From NCBI RefSeq assembly GCF_029892685.1, contig NZ_JARXVD010000015.1:94525-158524 (forward strand): a DNA stretch of 64,000 nt, written 5' to 3'. Below the pieces are notes generated by a model. That model did not search any database. It worked only from the letters and a program-made list of their open reading frames with translations, and had not been told where the DNA came from. This DNA comes from Mycobacterium sp. OTB74 (GTDB lineage Bacteria > Actinomycetota > Actinomycetes > Mycobacteriales > Mycobacteriaceae). The position numbers were made by a program, and so were the translations under genes. This document shows, in pieces, positions 32,743 to 40,905 of the stretch. Positions within the stretch are counted from its first letter, which is position 1. Every line of letters starts with the position of its first letter.

Positions 32743-34776
32743 ATGGGTGCCGTGACTTCACTCCCCCCCGTCGCTGCGCTCGCCCCGGATCCTTACCTGT
32801 GGCTCGAAGACATCACCGGCGATGACGCCCTGAACTGGGTACGTCAACACAACGAGCCGACAGTGTCCGACTTCGGCGGCGAGCGTTTCGAGCAGATGCG
32901 CGCAGACGCCCTGGAGATCATGGACACCGACACCCGCATCCCGTACGTGCGGCGGCGCGGCGAGTACCTCTACAACTTCTGGCGCGATGCCGAGAACCCG
33001 CGCGGACTGTGGCGGCGCACCACGCTGGAGAGCTACCGCTCCGATGTTCCCGAGTGGGACGTGCTGATCGATGTGGACAAGCTGGCCGCCGAGGACGACG
33101 AGAATTGGGTGTGGGCCGGCGCCGAGGTCATCGAACCCGACCTGACACTCGCGCTGATCAGCCTGTCACGCGGCGGTGCCGACGCCGCAGTGGTCCGTGA
33201 GTTCGACATGACCACAAGGCAATTCGTCGAGGACGGGTTCACCCTTCCGGAGGCCAAGTCCAGCGTCGGCTGGGTGGACGCCGATACGGTGCTGGTGGGC
33301 ACCGACTTCGGGCCTGGTTCGCTGACCGAGTCCGGCTACCCGCGGGTGGCCAAGCGCTGGCGCCGTGGGCAGCCGCTGTCCGAGGCGGTGACCATCTTCG
33401 AGGGCGAGATTTCCGACGTCGCTGCCGGCGCTGGCTACGACCCGACGCCGGGTTTCGAAAGACTTTTGGTGTCAAGGTCTTTAGACTTCTTCAACAAGGA
33501 ACGCTTCGAGCTGCGTGGCGACGAGCTGATCCGGATAGACGTCCCGTCCGATGCCGCTATCGGTATTCACCGTGAATGGCTGTTGATCCGGCCACGTGTC
33601 GAGTGGACGGTGGGCGACGTCAGCTACCCGCCGGGCACGCTGCTGGCTGCCCGTTACGACGACTACCTGGCCGGAAATCGTGATCTCACCGTGGTTTTCG
33701 AGCCTGACGAGCACACTTGCCTGCAGTCGTCGGCATGGACGCGGGACCGGCTGATCGTGGTGACACTGGCCGATGTGGCCAGCCGCATCGAGTTGGTCAC
33801 CCCGGGCACCTGGGAGCGCGAGGAGATCGTGGGCGTGCCACCCAACGCCACCACCGTGGTGGTCGACACCGACGAGTACGGCGACGAAATCTTCTTGGAT
33901 TCAAGCGGTTTCGACAGTCCCTCGCGCCTGTTGTGGGGTCATGCGGGGGACGCCGTCACCGAGATCAAAAGTGCACCGGCGTTCTTCGACGCCTCCGACA
34001 TCGAGGTGACCCAGCATTTCGCGGTGTCCGACGACGGCACCAGGATTCCTTATTTCGTTGTGGGACAACGTGGTACGACCGGCCCGCAGAAGACGTTGAT
34101 GAGCGGGTATGGCGGGTTCGAGTCGTCGATGTTGCCGGGCTACGCCGGGGTGCTCGGCCGGCTGTGGCTGACCCAGGGCGGTACCTATGTGCTGGCCAAC
34201 ATACGCGGTGGCGGTGAGTACGGGCCGAGCTGGCACACCCAGGCCATGCGCGAGGGCCGTCATCTGGTGTACGAGGATTTCGCTGCCGTGGCAGCCGATC
34301 TGGTGCGGCGCGGCATCACCACGGTGCCGCAGCTGGGCGCCGAGGGCGGCAGCAACGGCGGCCTGCTGATGGGCGCCATGCTGACCCGCTACCCCGAGCT
34401 TTTCGGCGCGCTGGTCTGCAGCGTGCCGTTGCTGGACATGAAGCGCTATCACCTGCTGCTGGCCGGAGCGTCCTGGGTAGCCGAATACGGCGACCCGGAC
34501 AACCCCGACGACTGGGAGTTCATCTCCAAATACTCGCCATACCAGAACATTTCAGCTGACCGGCAGTACCCGGCGCTGTTGATGACCACCTCGACCCGTG
34601 ATGACCGAGTTCATCCGGGGCACGCCCGCAAGATGACCGCGGCACTGGAGGCGGTCGGGCATCAAGTCAGTTATTACGAGAACATCGAGGGTGGACACGG
34701 TGGCGCGGCGGACAACTCGCAAGCCGCGTTCAAAGCGGCGTTGATGTACGAATTTCTGCTCCGCACACTGGGTTAG
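32743..34776 (+). CDS. Prolyl oligopeptidase family serine peptidase (Rv0457c-like)
   Basis: About 677 residues. An N-terminal beta-propeller, beginning DPYLWLEDITGDDALNWV, gates an alpha/beta-hydrolase domain with the nucleophile in GGSNGGLLMGAML, Asp in TSTRDDRVHPGHARKM and His in ENIEGGHGGAADN. It cleaves short peptides after Pro or related residues. ATG 32743 is chosen with low certainty; GTG 32752 is equally likely. A longer start at ATG 32704 adds a Leu/Ala-rich N-terminus that mimics a signal peptide. It is divergent from the DUF779 gene and convergent with the espK-like gene. Confidence 0.88.
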   Translation: MGAVTSLPPVAALAPDPYLWLEDITGDDALNWVRQHNEPTVSDFGGERFEQMRADALEIMDTDTRIPYVRRRGEYLYNFWRDAENPRGLWRRTTLESYRSDVPEWDVLIDVDKLAAEDDENWVWAGAEVIEPDLTLALISLSRGGADAAVVREFDMTTRQFVEDGFTLPEAKSSVGWVDADTVLVGTDFGPGSLTESGYPRVAKRWRRGQPLSEAVTIFEGEISDVAAGAGYDPTPGFERLLVSRSLDFFNKERFELRGDELIRIDVPSDAAIGIHREWLLIRPRVEWTVGDVSYPPGTLLAARYDDYLAGNRDLTVVFEPDEHTCLQSSAWTRDRLIVVTLADVASRIELVTPGTWEREEIVGVPPNATTVVVDTDEYGDEIFLDSSGFDSPSRLLWGHAGDAVTEIKSAPAFFDASDIEVTQHFAVSDDGTRIPYFVVGQRGTTGPQKTLMSGYGGFESSMLPGYAGVLGRLWLTQGGTYVLANIRGGGEYGPSWHTQAMREGRHLVYEDFAAVAADLVRRGITTVPQLGAEGGSNGGLLMGAMLTRYPELFGALVCSVPLLDMKRYHLLLAGASWVAEYGDPDNPDDWEFISKYSPYQNISADRQYPALLMTTSTRDDRVHPGHARKMTAALEAVGHQVSYYENIEGGHGGAADNSQAAFKAALMYEFLLRTLG

Positions 34777-34780
34777 GAGC

Positions 34781-34828
34781 GCGATTTGTGCACGTTTTTC
34801 CGCAGTGTGCGCGGAAAAACGTGCACAA
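34781..34828. terminator. Perfect 18-bp hairpin between convergent genes, repeat-family copy 2
   Basis: TTGTGCACGTTTTTCCGC (34786-34803) pairs exactly with GCGGAAAAACGTGCACAA (34811-34828) around seven bases. The left side is extended by GCGAT, giving the same GCGATTTGTGCACG start as the dyad at 14115. It lies between the peptidase and espK-like stops and should terminate both. Confidence 0.8.
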
Positions 34829-34844
34829 GTTTCGAGCTCGGGCG

Positions 34845-37226
34845 TTATGCGCCCAGTGCCGGGTTTCCGGCATCGATGAGGATGGCGGCCAGGTGTCCCC
34901 AGTACAGCCATTCGTTGATCGCTGCGCGTTGGGCTGCCACGAATGGAGCCGTGTAGGCCTCATATAAGCCGAGGGCTTCACGATGTCGGGCGTAAGTGGC
35001 CAATGCCGCCAAATGCGCTGTCCGGTAACCTTCGCCGGTCGTCTGAGTCAATGGTGTCAGCGCATCCATCCACAACATGGTCCCTGCTGAGGCATTCGGG
35101 GCCACCAGCTGAACGTGCTGGGGCGGCAACGCCGCGTGCAACTCGGTGTCCGGCCAGGCTGCCACTCGCGCCGCCACCTCAGGAGCCACGACCTCTAACC
35201 GGGAGCGGCCCTGCATGGTGCCGTCGGCGGGAATGTCGTCGTCGACCAGCGTGCGGGTGTTCATGCTGCCCTTGAACGGCTCGACCTCTTCTTTGGTGCC
35301 GATGATCGCCCTGATCGTCTTGCCGTGGAACTGCGCCCAACCCTGCAACGCCAAGAAGGGGTACTTCACCCACCGCCCGCGCTCGCCAGCCGGAATCGCC
35401 TCATCAGCCGAGACGAACATGACCTGCGACGGCAATTTCATCCCGTCCGGTATGTACCCCACCCCATAGGAATTGGCTGCCAGGATCTGCCCCTCGGTGG
35501 TGACCCCGACAGCCCACATGAACTGCCAAGCGCCCACCGGGATCGACGGCGGGGCATGCAGCGCCGCGGCGATCCGCACCGCCACCTCAATATCGGCATC
35601 AGCGCTGCCGGCCGGACGACGCACCAACCCAGCCCGAGCTGCCGCCGCCATCGCATCCTTTTCGGCGCGCGCCGGACTCACCGGAATCGGCGCCGCAGCC
35701 GCTGCAGCCTGCTGCTGTTGATTCGAGCTCATCGGGGCCATACCCGGACCCAGCGGCCCACCACCTGCGCCGGGTTGGGCCACCGGAGCGGCCGGAGCCG
35801 GAGTCGGGGGCGGCCCCAACGGCGCCGACGGGGCGGCGCTGACCGGTGCGGGCGCAGGAGCCGGACCTGAGGACGCCGGGCTGGCGACCGGGGCAACACC
35901 GCCGGTCGCTCCACCACCGGTGGATGCACCGCCACCGCTCGACGGAGCAGGTGCGTTGGTCGGGGCGGCCGGCTGCGCGGCAGCCAGCGGCTGACCAGCC
36001 CCAGTGCTCGCAGCCGGTGCCATGGGTTGCTGGGTTTGCGGAATCTGAGGAACTTGCGGAGTCTGTGTCCCCTTCAGCGCATCACCGAGCGGATTCGGCT
36101 GAGCCGCACCGGCAGGGGCACTCGGCACCGCCCCGACAGGGCTGCCGGGTGTTGCTGCGGCGGCGGACTGTGGGCCGCCGCCACTGCTGAGCGGTGCGAT
36201 CCCGCTGGCTGCGGGGCCTGAGCTGCCACTGGTACCGCCGCCACCGGAGGTGCCGCCGGAATTACTGCCCCCGCCTGGGGACACAGCGGCGGCAGGCGCG
36301 GCCACCGGGGCGGTTCCTTGACCGGTAGCTCGTGCATCAGGAGTCGCCGGCCCTGCAGGAGGCGGCGGTTTCGCTGGCCCACCCGGAGGCGGCACCGGCG
36401 GAGTAACCGCGGCCGCCGGGGCAGTTCCTTGACCGGTAGCTCGTGCATCAGGAGTCGCCGGCCCTGCAGGAGGCGACGGTTTCGCTGGCCCACCCGGAGG
36501 CGGCACCGGCGGAGTAACCGCGGCCGCCGGGGCAGTTCCTTGACCGGTAGCTCGTGCATCAGGAGCACCCGAGACTGGATCGCCCGGGGTTGAAGGCAAC
36601 ACACCGCTTTCGGGAAGATCTGTCGACAAACCATTTGTCACTAGACGGTCGGTATCGAAGGGCGGCCGGAAGTCACCCGCCCTCTGTACCGCTCCAGCCG
36701 CAGTGCTTACGTCGCTGAGATTTTGGGTGTGGCAGCCCGATATCTCGCTTTTGATCATATTTTGAAGGAGTTGAACGGCATCTTGGTCTTGCGCCGAGAG
36801 CTGCCTCAGCTTATTTTCGGCTTTCTCTATTACCTCTTGAGCTTGTTTGACGCGGTCTGCAATTTTCTGCTTTGTGGAATTAAATAGGTTAGCTACCTGC
36901 TCGTTCCAGTACGCCGCATTCGCAAGAAAATTCTCCTGCGCAGTAATGGCATTAGTTAAAGTGGATCCCATGTTATCAGCGGCGCCCGCAGCGTCACCAG
37001 ACCAGATACCACCGCCGCTTTTGAAGGTATCTCGTTGTTTGGTGCTCCACGGCGTAAAGGTGCCACTCCTCAGGGTTTGCAGGGCAGTCGTGTACTGCTG
37101 CGCGGCACGCAGGAATGCGAACTCATCCCCTTCAGGCCAGGCTCCACCTTGAATCATTTCTTCCGCGTGAGACCCGGAAGGGCGCGGCACGTTCGTCAAC
37201 CGGACTCGGGTATCCGTCGGGGGCAT
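34845..37226 (-). CDS. EspK-like ESX secretion-associated protein
   Basis: A 793-residue protein in three parts. Residues about 1-165 are helical, beginning with SGSHAEEMIQGGAWPEGDE and carrying a WxG motif in GGGIWSGDAAGAADNMGS. Residues about 190-540 are Pro/Ala/Gly-rich with 37-residue tandem repeats. The C-terminal globular domain (about 545-793) has AVRIAAALHAP, NSYGVGYIPDGMKLP, SADEAIPAGERGRWVKYPFL and RSRLEVVAPEVAARVA. Both ends resemble M. tuberculosis EspK (Rv3879c) as I remember it; EspK binds EspB and the EccC ATPase. Here it sits outside an ESX core locus. Its ATG overlaps the upstream stop (TGATG). N-terminal DNA is visibly AT-richer than the rest. Confidence 0.82.
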   Translation of the reverse strand: MPPTDTRVRLTNVPRPSGSHAEEMIQGGAWPEGDEFAFLRAAQQYTTALQTLRSGTFTPWSTKQRDTFKSGGGIWSGDAAGAADNMGSTLTNAITAQENFLANAAYWNEQVANLFNSTKQKIADRVKQAQEVIEKAENKLRQLSAQDQDAVQLLQNMIKSEISGCHTQNLSDVSTAAGAVQRAGDFRPPFDTDRLVTNGLSTDLPESGVLPSTPGDPVSGAPDARATGQGTAPAAAVTPPVPPPGGPAKPSPPAGPATPDARATGQGTAPAAAVTPPVPPPGGPAKPPPPAGPATPDARATGQGTAPVAAPAAAVSPGGGSNSGGTSGGGGTSGSSGPAASGIAPLSSGGGPQSAAAATPGSPVGAVPSAPAGAAQPNPLGDALKGTQTPQVPQIPQTQQPMAPAASTGAGQPLAAAQPAAPTNAPAPSSGGGASTGGGATGGVAPVASPASSGPAPAPAPVSAAPSAPLGPPPTPAPAAPVAQPGAGGGPLGPGMAPMSSNQQQQAAAAAAPIPVSPARAEKDAMAAAARAGLVRRPAGSADADIEVAVRIAAALHAPPSIPVGAWQFMWAVGVTTEGQILAANSYGVGYIPDGMKLPSQVMFVSADEAIPAGERGRWVKYPFLALQGWAQFHGKTIRAIIGTKEEVEPFKGSMNTRTLVDDDIPADGTMQGRSRLEVVAPEVAARVAAWPDTELHAALPPQHVQLVAPNASAGTMLWMDALTPLTQTTGEGYRTAHLAALATYARHREALGLYEAYTAPFVAAQRAAINEWLYWGHLAAILIDAGNPALGA
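36318..36565 (-). repeat. 111-bp tandem repeat in the Pro-rich linker of the EspK-like gene
   Basis: Copies start at 36318, 36429 and 36540 (the last is partial). The two full copies differ at essentially one position (GGCGGCGG versus GGCGACGG). They encode the 37-residue unit beginning DARATGQGTAPAAAVTPP. Near identity suggests recent duplication, and the in-frame length makes copy-number variation tolerable. Confidence 0.92.
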
Positions 37227-38371
37227 CAGTTAGCCCCTGCGGCATCGCACGCCGCATCGATCAGGCCGGGAACCCTACCCATGGGGGCGAATAACTGGAT
37301 GTCCGATTGGGTATACGTAGGTATGCCAGCAACGAATGCGCGACCGTACTGCGCGGCGAGCACACCAAGGTCCTCCACGACCGGGTTTGAGCTCTGACGA
37401 CCAAGCTTTTCGTACTGATCAGCAAAACTATTCAGTACCGGCATTACCGCTTGATTCTCTGCCTTATCCTGATCGGACCAACTACTAGCTGGAACATTCG
37501 GGTCTGCATTGCTCCAGACCGCATAAGCAGGGTCTGAATTAATTCTCTTTATTGCGCTGGCCCAATCCGAACACTGGGCATCGACGGTTGGCATGAATCG
37601 CGATGGATTCGACGGGTCGCCAAGGGGCGCGATATGGGTAGGAGGCGATGCCGCAGATACCAACGGCCCCCGCGCCGCCGCCACACCGTAAGTGATCGCT
37701 CCGCAAACGCCATTTACCACAAGAGTGATAGTGGCTGCCGTATTCGACAAAGGTCCATCGTTTGCAGTATAAGTTGGAATCTTATCTGCCAATGCACGTG
37801 AGTACGCTATAAATTGCTCGTACAATTCACGCATTACCCGATGGGGTGTTAGCTTAACCAACGGGACCGTTTGGTCGGCGGCGCTGCGATAGGCTTGTGC
37901 AGCGGCTTGATACTGAGACTGCTGTTCTGGGCTCCATGCCGTAGCTGGCATCGACCGATCCCGATCATTCCAACCGTTCTTCGCGATATTTGCCAACGTC
38001 GCCGACACCGGCCCCCACGGCGCACAAGAGGGATCCTCGGTAATAATCCCAACCGGCCCAGTGTCATTCGCGCTGGCGATGCCGGAATTGTTCCCGGCCA
38101 CAGACCCACCGCCAGCAGCATTGCCACCAGTGTTCTTGGTGCATGACACCGCCACCACAGCCGTCACTGCGACCACCGCAACCAGGGCCACCACGCCTAA
38201 AATCCACTTACCGGCGCCACCCTTCTTCGGCGGCACCGGAGCAGGCCACTGCTGCGGGGCGAACTGCCCCGGCCCACCGGGCATACCGCCCGGATACCCC
38301 GGGCCCTGCGGCCACTGACCAGGCTGCGGCTGTTGAGGACCCCACGGACCGGACGGCGGTGGCTGGGTCAC
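37226..38371 (-). CDS. Membrane-anchored protein with duplicated extracytoplasmic domain
   Basis: A 381-residue protein. A Pro/Gly/Gln-rich cytoplasmic N-terminus (GPWGPQQPQPGQWPQGPGYP) precedes a transmembrane helix (WILGVVALVAVVAVTAVVAV) that ends in SC. The outer part holds two related halves, each about 115 residues, with the shared pattern C..W.. then VPA/MPA..WS..., V...L, YSRA or YGRA, IPTYT and a closing Cys: compare ALADKIPTYTANDGPL with AFVAGIPTYTQSDIQL. Each half has two Cys at similar spots. It is coupled by a 4-bp overlap to the EspC-like gene upstream. I do not recognise a named family. Composition in its middle is AT-richer than the neighbours. Confidence 0.75.
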   Translation of the reverse strand: MTQPPPSGPWGPQQPQPGQWPQGPGYPGGMPGGPGQFAPQQWPAPVPPKKGGAGKWILGVVALVAVVAVTAVVAVSCTKNTGGNAAGGGSVAGNNSGIASANDTGPVGIITEDPSCAPWGPVSATLANIAKNGWNDRDRSMPATAWSPEQQSQYQAAAQAYRSAADQTVPLVKLTPHRVMRELYEQFIAYSRALADKIPTYTANDGPLSNTAATITLVVNGVCGAITYGVAAARGPLVSAASPPTHIAPLGDPSNPSRFMPTVDAQCSDWASAIKRINSDPAYAVWSNADPNVPASSWSDQDKAENQAVMPVLNSFADQYEKLGRQSSNPVVEDLGVLAAQYGRAFVAGIPTYTQSDIQLFAPMGRVPGLIDAACDAAGAN

Positions 38372-39234
38372 AGATTCTCCTCCACGGTGCTACGAGTTGG
38401 TGCGCTATGGCGCGGCCCCGGCGGGGCAGCTGGCGGTGTCACGGGTGACGCGTGCGACGGCGGGGGCACCGGCGCGCTGGGACCATGACTCGGCCCGGCG
38501 GCGGCGTGCTTGCCTCCGACCGGCGCCTTAGGTTGTTCATGGGCCGGGCCAGCCTGCGGCGGCTTATTCTTTTCGTCCGGCTTGTGCTCGTCAGCTTTGG
38601 ACTCGTCCGGCTTGGTGTGCTCGGGCTTGTCTTTCTCGCCGGGTTTGTCCTTACCGGCCTGGCCAGCCATCTGCTGCACCTGCTGAGCGACTTGCTGCCC
38701 GACCTGCATCGCCATCTGCGGAATCTGCCCAGCCATTTGCGGGATTTGCCCGGCCATTTGCGCCACCTGGCCAGCCATTTGCCCGAGCTGCCCAAGCTGA
38801 CCCATCGCTCCGCCGGCACCGCCAGCCCCTGCTGGACCGCCCGGACCGCCGTTCATGGCCGATGCTGGCCCGCCCTTAGCCGCAGCACCAGCCGCGCCGC
38901 CAGGCGCACCAGGTACACCGCCTGCAGCAGCGGCGGCGGGATCCTCGAACTTGTTCTTCAAAATGTCGTCAGCGGCGTGCTGATCAGTGCTGGCGTACGT
39001 CGAGGCCGCGCCGGACACGTTCCCGGCGTAAGCCCCGGTGTCCTTCTTCAGCGCGGGCAATCCATGCGTCACTGGGTCGGCGAATTGGGGAACTGTCGCC
39101 GCTGCCGTCTGCGTCAACTGATCAGAACCAGTCGGAATATAAGGAGCAGGCGCTGCCGGAACAGCATCTGACGCCCCCTGGAACGCCTGACCGGCCTGGC
39201 TTAACTGCGCAGTATCGACCTTCAACGTCGACAT
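38368..39234 (-). CDS. EspC-like T7SS substrate with low-complexity tail
   Basis: A 288-residue protein. Residues 1-95 (MSTLKVDTAQLSQAGQAFQG onward) follow the EspC-type helical hairpin and end AASTYASTDQHAADDIL, with YASTD as a YxxxD export signal. Next come a Gly/Ala stretch, a Gln/Met-rich repeat of QMAGQIP heptads (about 150-195), a Lys/Glu/Pro/Asp-rich segment (KDKPGEKDKPEHTKPDESK) and a Pro/Ser/His tail. Such tails suggest a cell-surface or scaffold role; no enzyme motif is seen. It lies between the WXG pair and the membrane-anchored gene in one apparent operon. Confidence 0.78.
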   Translation of the reverse strand: MSTLKVDTAQLSQAGQAFQGASDAVPAAPAPYIPTGSDQLTQTAAATVPQFADPVTHGLPALKKDTGAYAGNVSGAASTYASTDQHAADDILKNKFEDPAAAAAGGVPGAPGGAAGAAAKGGPASAMNGGPGGPAGAGGAGGAMGQLGQLGQMAGQVAQMAGQIPQMAGQIPQMAMQVGQQVAQQVQQMAGQAGKDKPGEKDKPEHTKPDESKADEHKPDEKNKPPQAGPAHEQPKAPVGGKHAAAGPSHGPSAPVPPPSHASPVTPPAAPPGPRHSAPTRSTVEENL

Positions 39235-39287
39235 CGAAATACCCTCCCTACGTCAATGAGACGGATCGGCCCACCCGGCACCGACGC

Positions 39288-39578
39288 TCAGGCGAACTTG
39301 CCCTTGAGGGTGTTCTCTGCCTGCTGCATCGAATCGTGCCCGGCCTGTATGGACTTGATCAGCTTGCTCAACGCCTCGACAGCTGCATCGGCCTTGGCTG
39401 ACCACGCCTTTTCGGCATCCTGCCAACCTTCACGACCACTGCCGTTCCAGACATCACTACTGACCAACTGAATGCGGGCACGCTGCGTCGTCACCAGGCC
39501 GTGCAGCTTCTCATGCTCGGAATTCAGCTGACCGATGGCCGTCTCGATATCAGCGAAATGCCACTCCTGCTCAGACAC
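39288..39578 (-). CDS. WXG100-family protein (ESAT-6-like)
   Basis: A 96-residue all-helical protein with the WxG turn in SSDVWNGSGREGWQDAEKAW near residue 45, the size and motif place of WXG100 proteins. N-terminal helix MSEQEWHFADIETAIGQL and C-terminal helix ending AENTLKGKFA flank the turn. It has no YxxxD of its own, so it should rely on its partner at 39588 for export. The two genes are 9 bp apart and same-strand, the usual WXG heterodimer arrangement. No ESX membrane components are nearby. Confidence 0.85.
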   Translation of the reverse strand: MSEQEWHFADIETAIGQLNSEHEKLHGLVTTQRARIQLVSSDVWNGSGREGWQDAEKAWSAKADAAVEALSKLIKSIQAGHDSMQQAENTLKGKFA

Positions 39579-39587
39579 CGCTGCCCC

Positions 39588-39893
39588 TCAGATTTTCATC
39601 GAATTGGTCAGACCCGCTGCGGCCTGCGTATCGGTGCCCTCATAGGAGGCAACCGCGGTCTGCAGCTTCTCGGTGATGCCTTGGTGTTCTCTGCACAAGT
39701 CAGCCATCGCCTGCGTGTAGCTCTCCAGCGCCACCTTCACAGCGTTGCCCGCTTCACCCTTGAGCGCGGTCCCCAACGACTGGGTGACAATCCCCACCGT
39801 CTGCGCGTGCGACTGCAGCTGATTTACCGTGTCATCCGCCTGCTGCAGCTGATAGTGCAGCTCCGCAGTGTTGACTTTGAGTACATCAGCCAT
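39588..39893 (-). CDS. WXG100-like partner (LxG variant) with YxxxD signal
   Basis: A 101-residue helical-hairpin protein from ATG 39893 (MADVLKVNTAELHYQLQQAD). The turn reads LGTALKGEAGNAVKVALES, where the usual Trp is replaced by Leu. The C-terminal helix ends AVASYEGTDTQAAAGL, with YEGTD fitting YxxxD. Mycobacterial WXG pairs often have one Trp-lacking partner that carries the signal. It is first of the pair and probably heads the run of genes down to espK-like, preceded by a 131-bp gap after the membrane protein gene. Confidence 0.8.
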   Translation of the reverse strand: MADVLKVNTAELHYQLQQADDTVNQLQSHAQTVGIVTQSLGTALKGEAGNAVKVALESYTQAMADLCREHQGITEKLQTAVASYEGTDTQAAAGLTNSMKI

Positions 39894-40024
39894 GCCGCCC
39901 CCCTTCGCGCAAAACAGTCCAGGTTGGATACTACCGGCGCAGAACAAGGCCACCGACGGTAGTTTTCAGCAGGCCCGGACTGGCGCGGACCGCCGCAATC
40001 GCAGCAGCGGCGACCCGCCCGACC

Positions 40025-40873
40025 TCACGTCCGTCGCCGCAACAACCCACCCAGCACAGCGAATAACACGCCAAGCCCGACCAAGCCACCGCCGATGGCC
40101 AGCGCGATGTTCAACCAACGGTGCGCGTCCGTGGTCGCCTGGTCGACCATGACATCGGCAATCAGGCGGACGTTCCCACTGGTCCGGTTCAGCGCATCGT
40201 TGATGTACCGGCGGCCGACCTCAATGCCAGCCCAGCCCGCAGCTCCCACCACCAGCGACGAAACACCCAGCGCAGCAAAGGCTTTGCTGCGCGACCGAGC
40301 ACTGCCCAAAGTCAGCAGCGCCAGCAGTCCGGTCAGCACGCAGGCCCCCACACGGGCCCACGGCCCCCACGTCGTCAATTTGCGCAACTGCCCCGGATGC
40401 AGCGATCCAGCCGAATCCGTCAGCGGCACTTCGAGTTTCGAAGGCACCTTAATACCCATGGAGGTCAGGGTCGCGCGGAACGAACTGTCCTCGAGCATCG
40501 GTGACACGTCCATGGTCCAGCGCCCGGCAGCGTCTGCGTGGGCCGCGGTGTCGGTGAACAACCAGTCGTGCGCGAGCCCGTTCGCCATCCCGAACTGGTT
40601 GGGGAACACGTCACTGGCGGTGTATATCCCGGCGGCACTGGACATGGTGTCCGTGCTCAGGTCGTATCCGGCTTTTCCGGCGAGCTTGTTCAGTTGGATT
40701 CCCAGCTCACTGGCCATCGCCGATTGCAGCTGGGGGTCCTTGGCTGCCGCGGTGGCCAGCGCCGTGTAACCGCTGCGACTGACGATCGCCTGCTGGGCCC
40801 ACGACACCGGCACCGTCACAGCCAATGCAGCAGTGGTCAGCAGCCACAGAAGCAACGTCGCAATGAACCGCAC
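40025..40873 (-). CDS. Integral membrane protein of unknown function
   Basis: A 282-residue protein. The N-terminal hydrophobic segment (RFIATLLLWLLTTAALAVTV) is followed by an extracytoplasmic domain of about 130 residues (helical at first, then SSFRATLTSMGIKVPSKLEV). Three more transmembrane segments follow: ARVGACVLTGLLALLTLG, AALGVSSLVVGAAGWAGI and LNIALAIGGGLVGLGVLFAV. The C-terminus is basic (LLRRRT). I recognise this as a conserved mycobacterial membrane type but no function. It may be first gene of the ESX-associated unit. Confidence 0.75.
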   Translation of the reverse strand: MRFIATLLLWLLTTAALAVTVPVSWAQQAIVSRSGYTALATAAAKDPQLQSAMASELGIQLNKLAGKAGYDLSTDTMSSAAGIYTASDVFPNQFGMANGLAHDWLFTDTAAHADAAGRWTMDVSPMLEDSSFRATLTSMGIKVPSKLEVPLTDSAGSLHPGQLRKLTTWGPWARVGACVLTGLLALLTLGSARSRSKAFAALGVSSLVVGAAGWAGIEVGRRYINDALNRTSGNVRLIADVMVDQATTDAHRWLNIALAIGGGLVGLGVLFAVLGGLLRRRT

Positions 40874-40905
40874 CGGCGCCTCCTAAACAGGACTGCACCG
40901 CCAGT

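Noticed and set aside
36074..36634. 186-codon minus-strand frame with repeats, overlapping the EspK-like gene
   Set aside because: It is another reading frame of the 111-bp tandem repeats; the EspK-like frame is the coding one.
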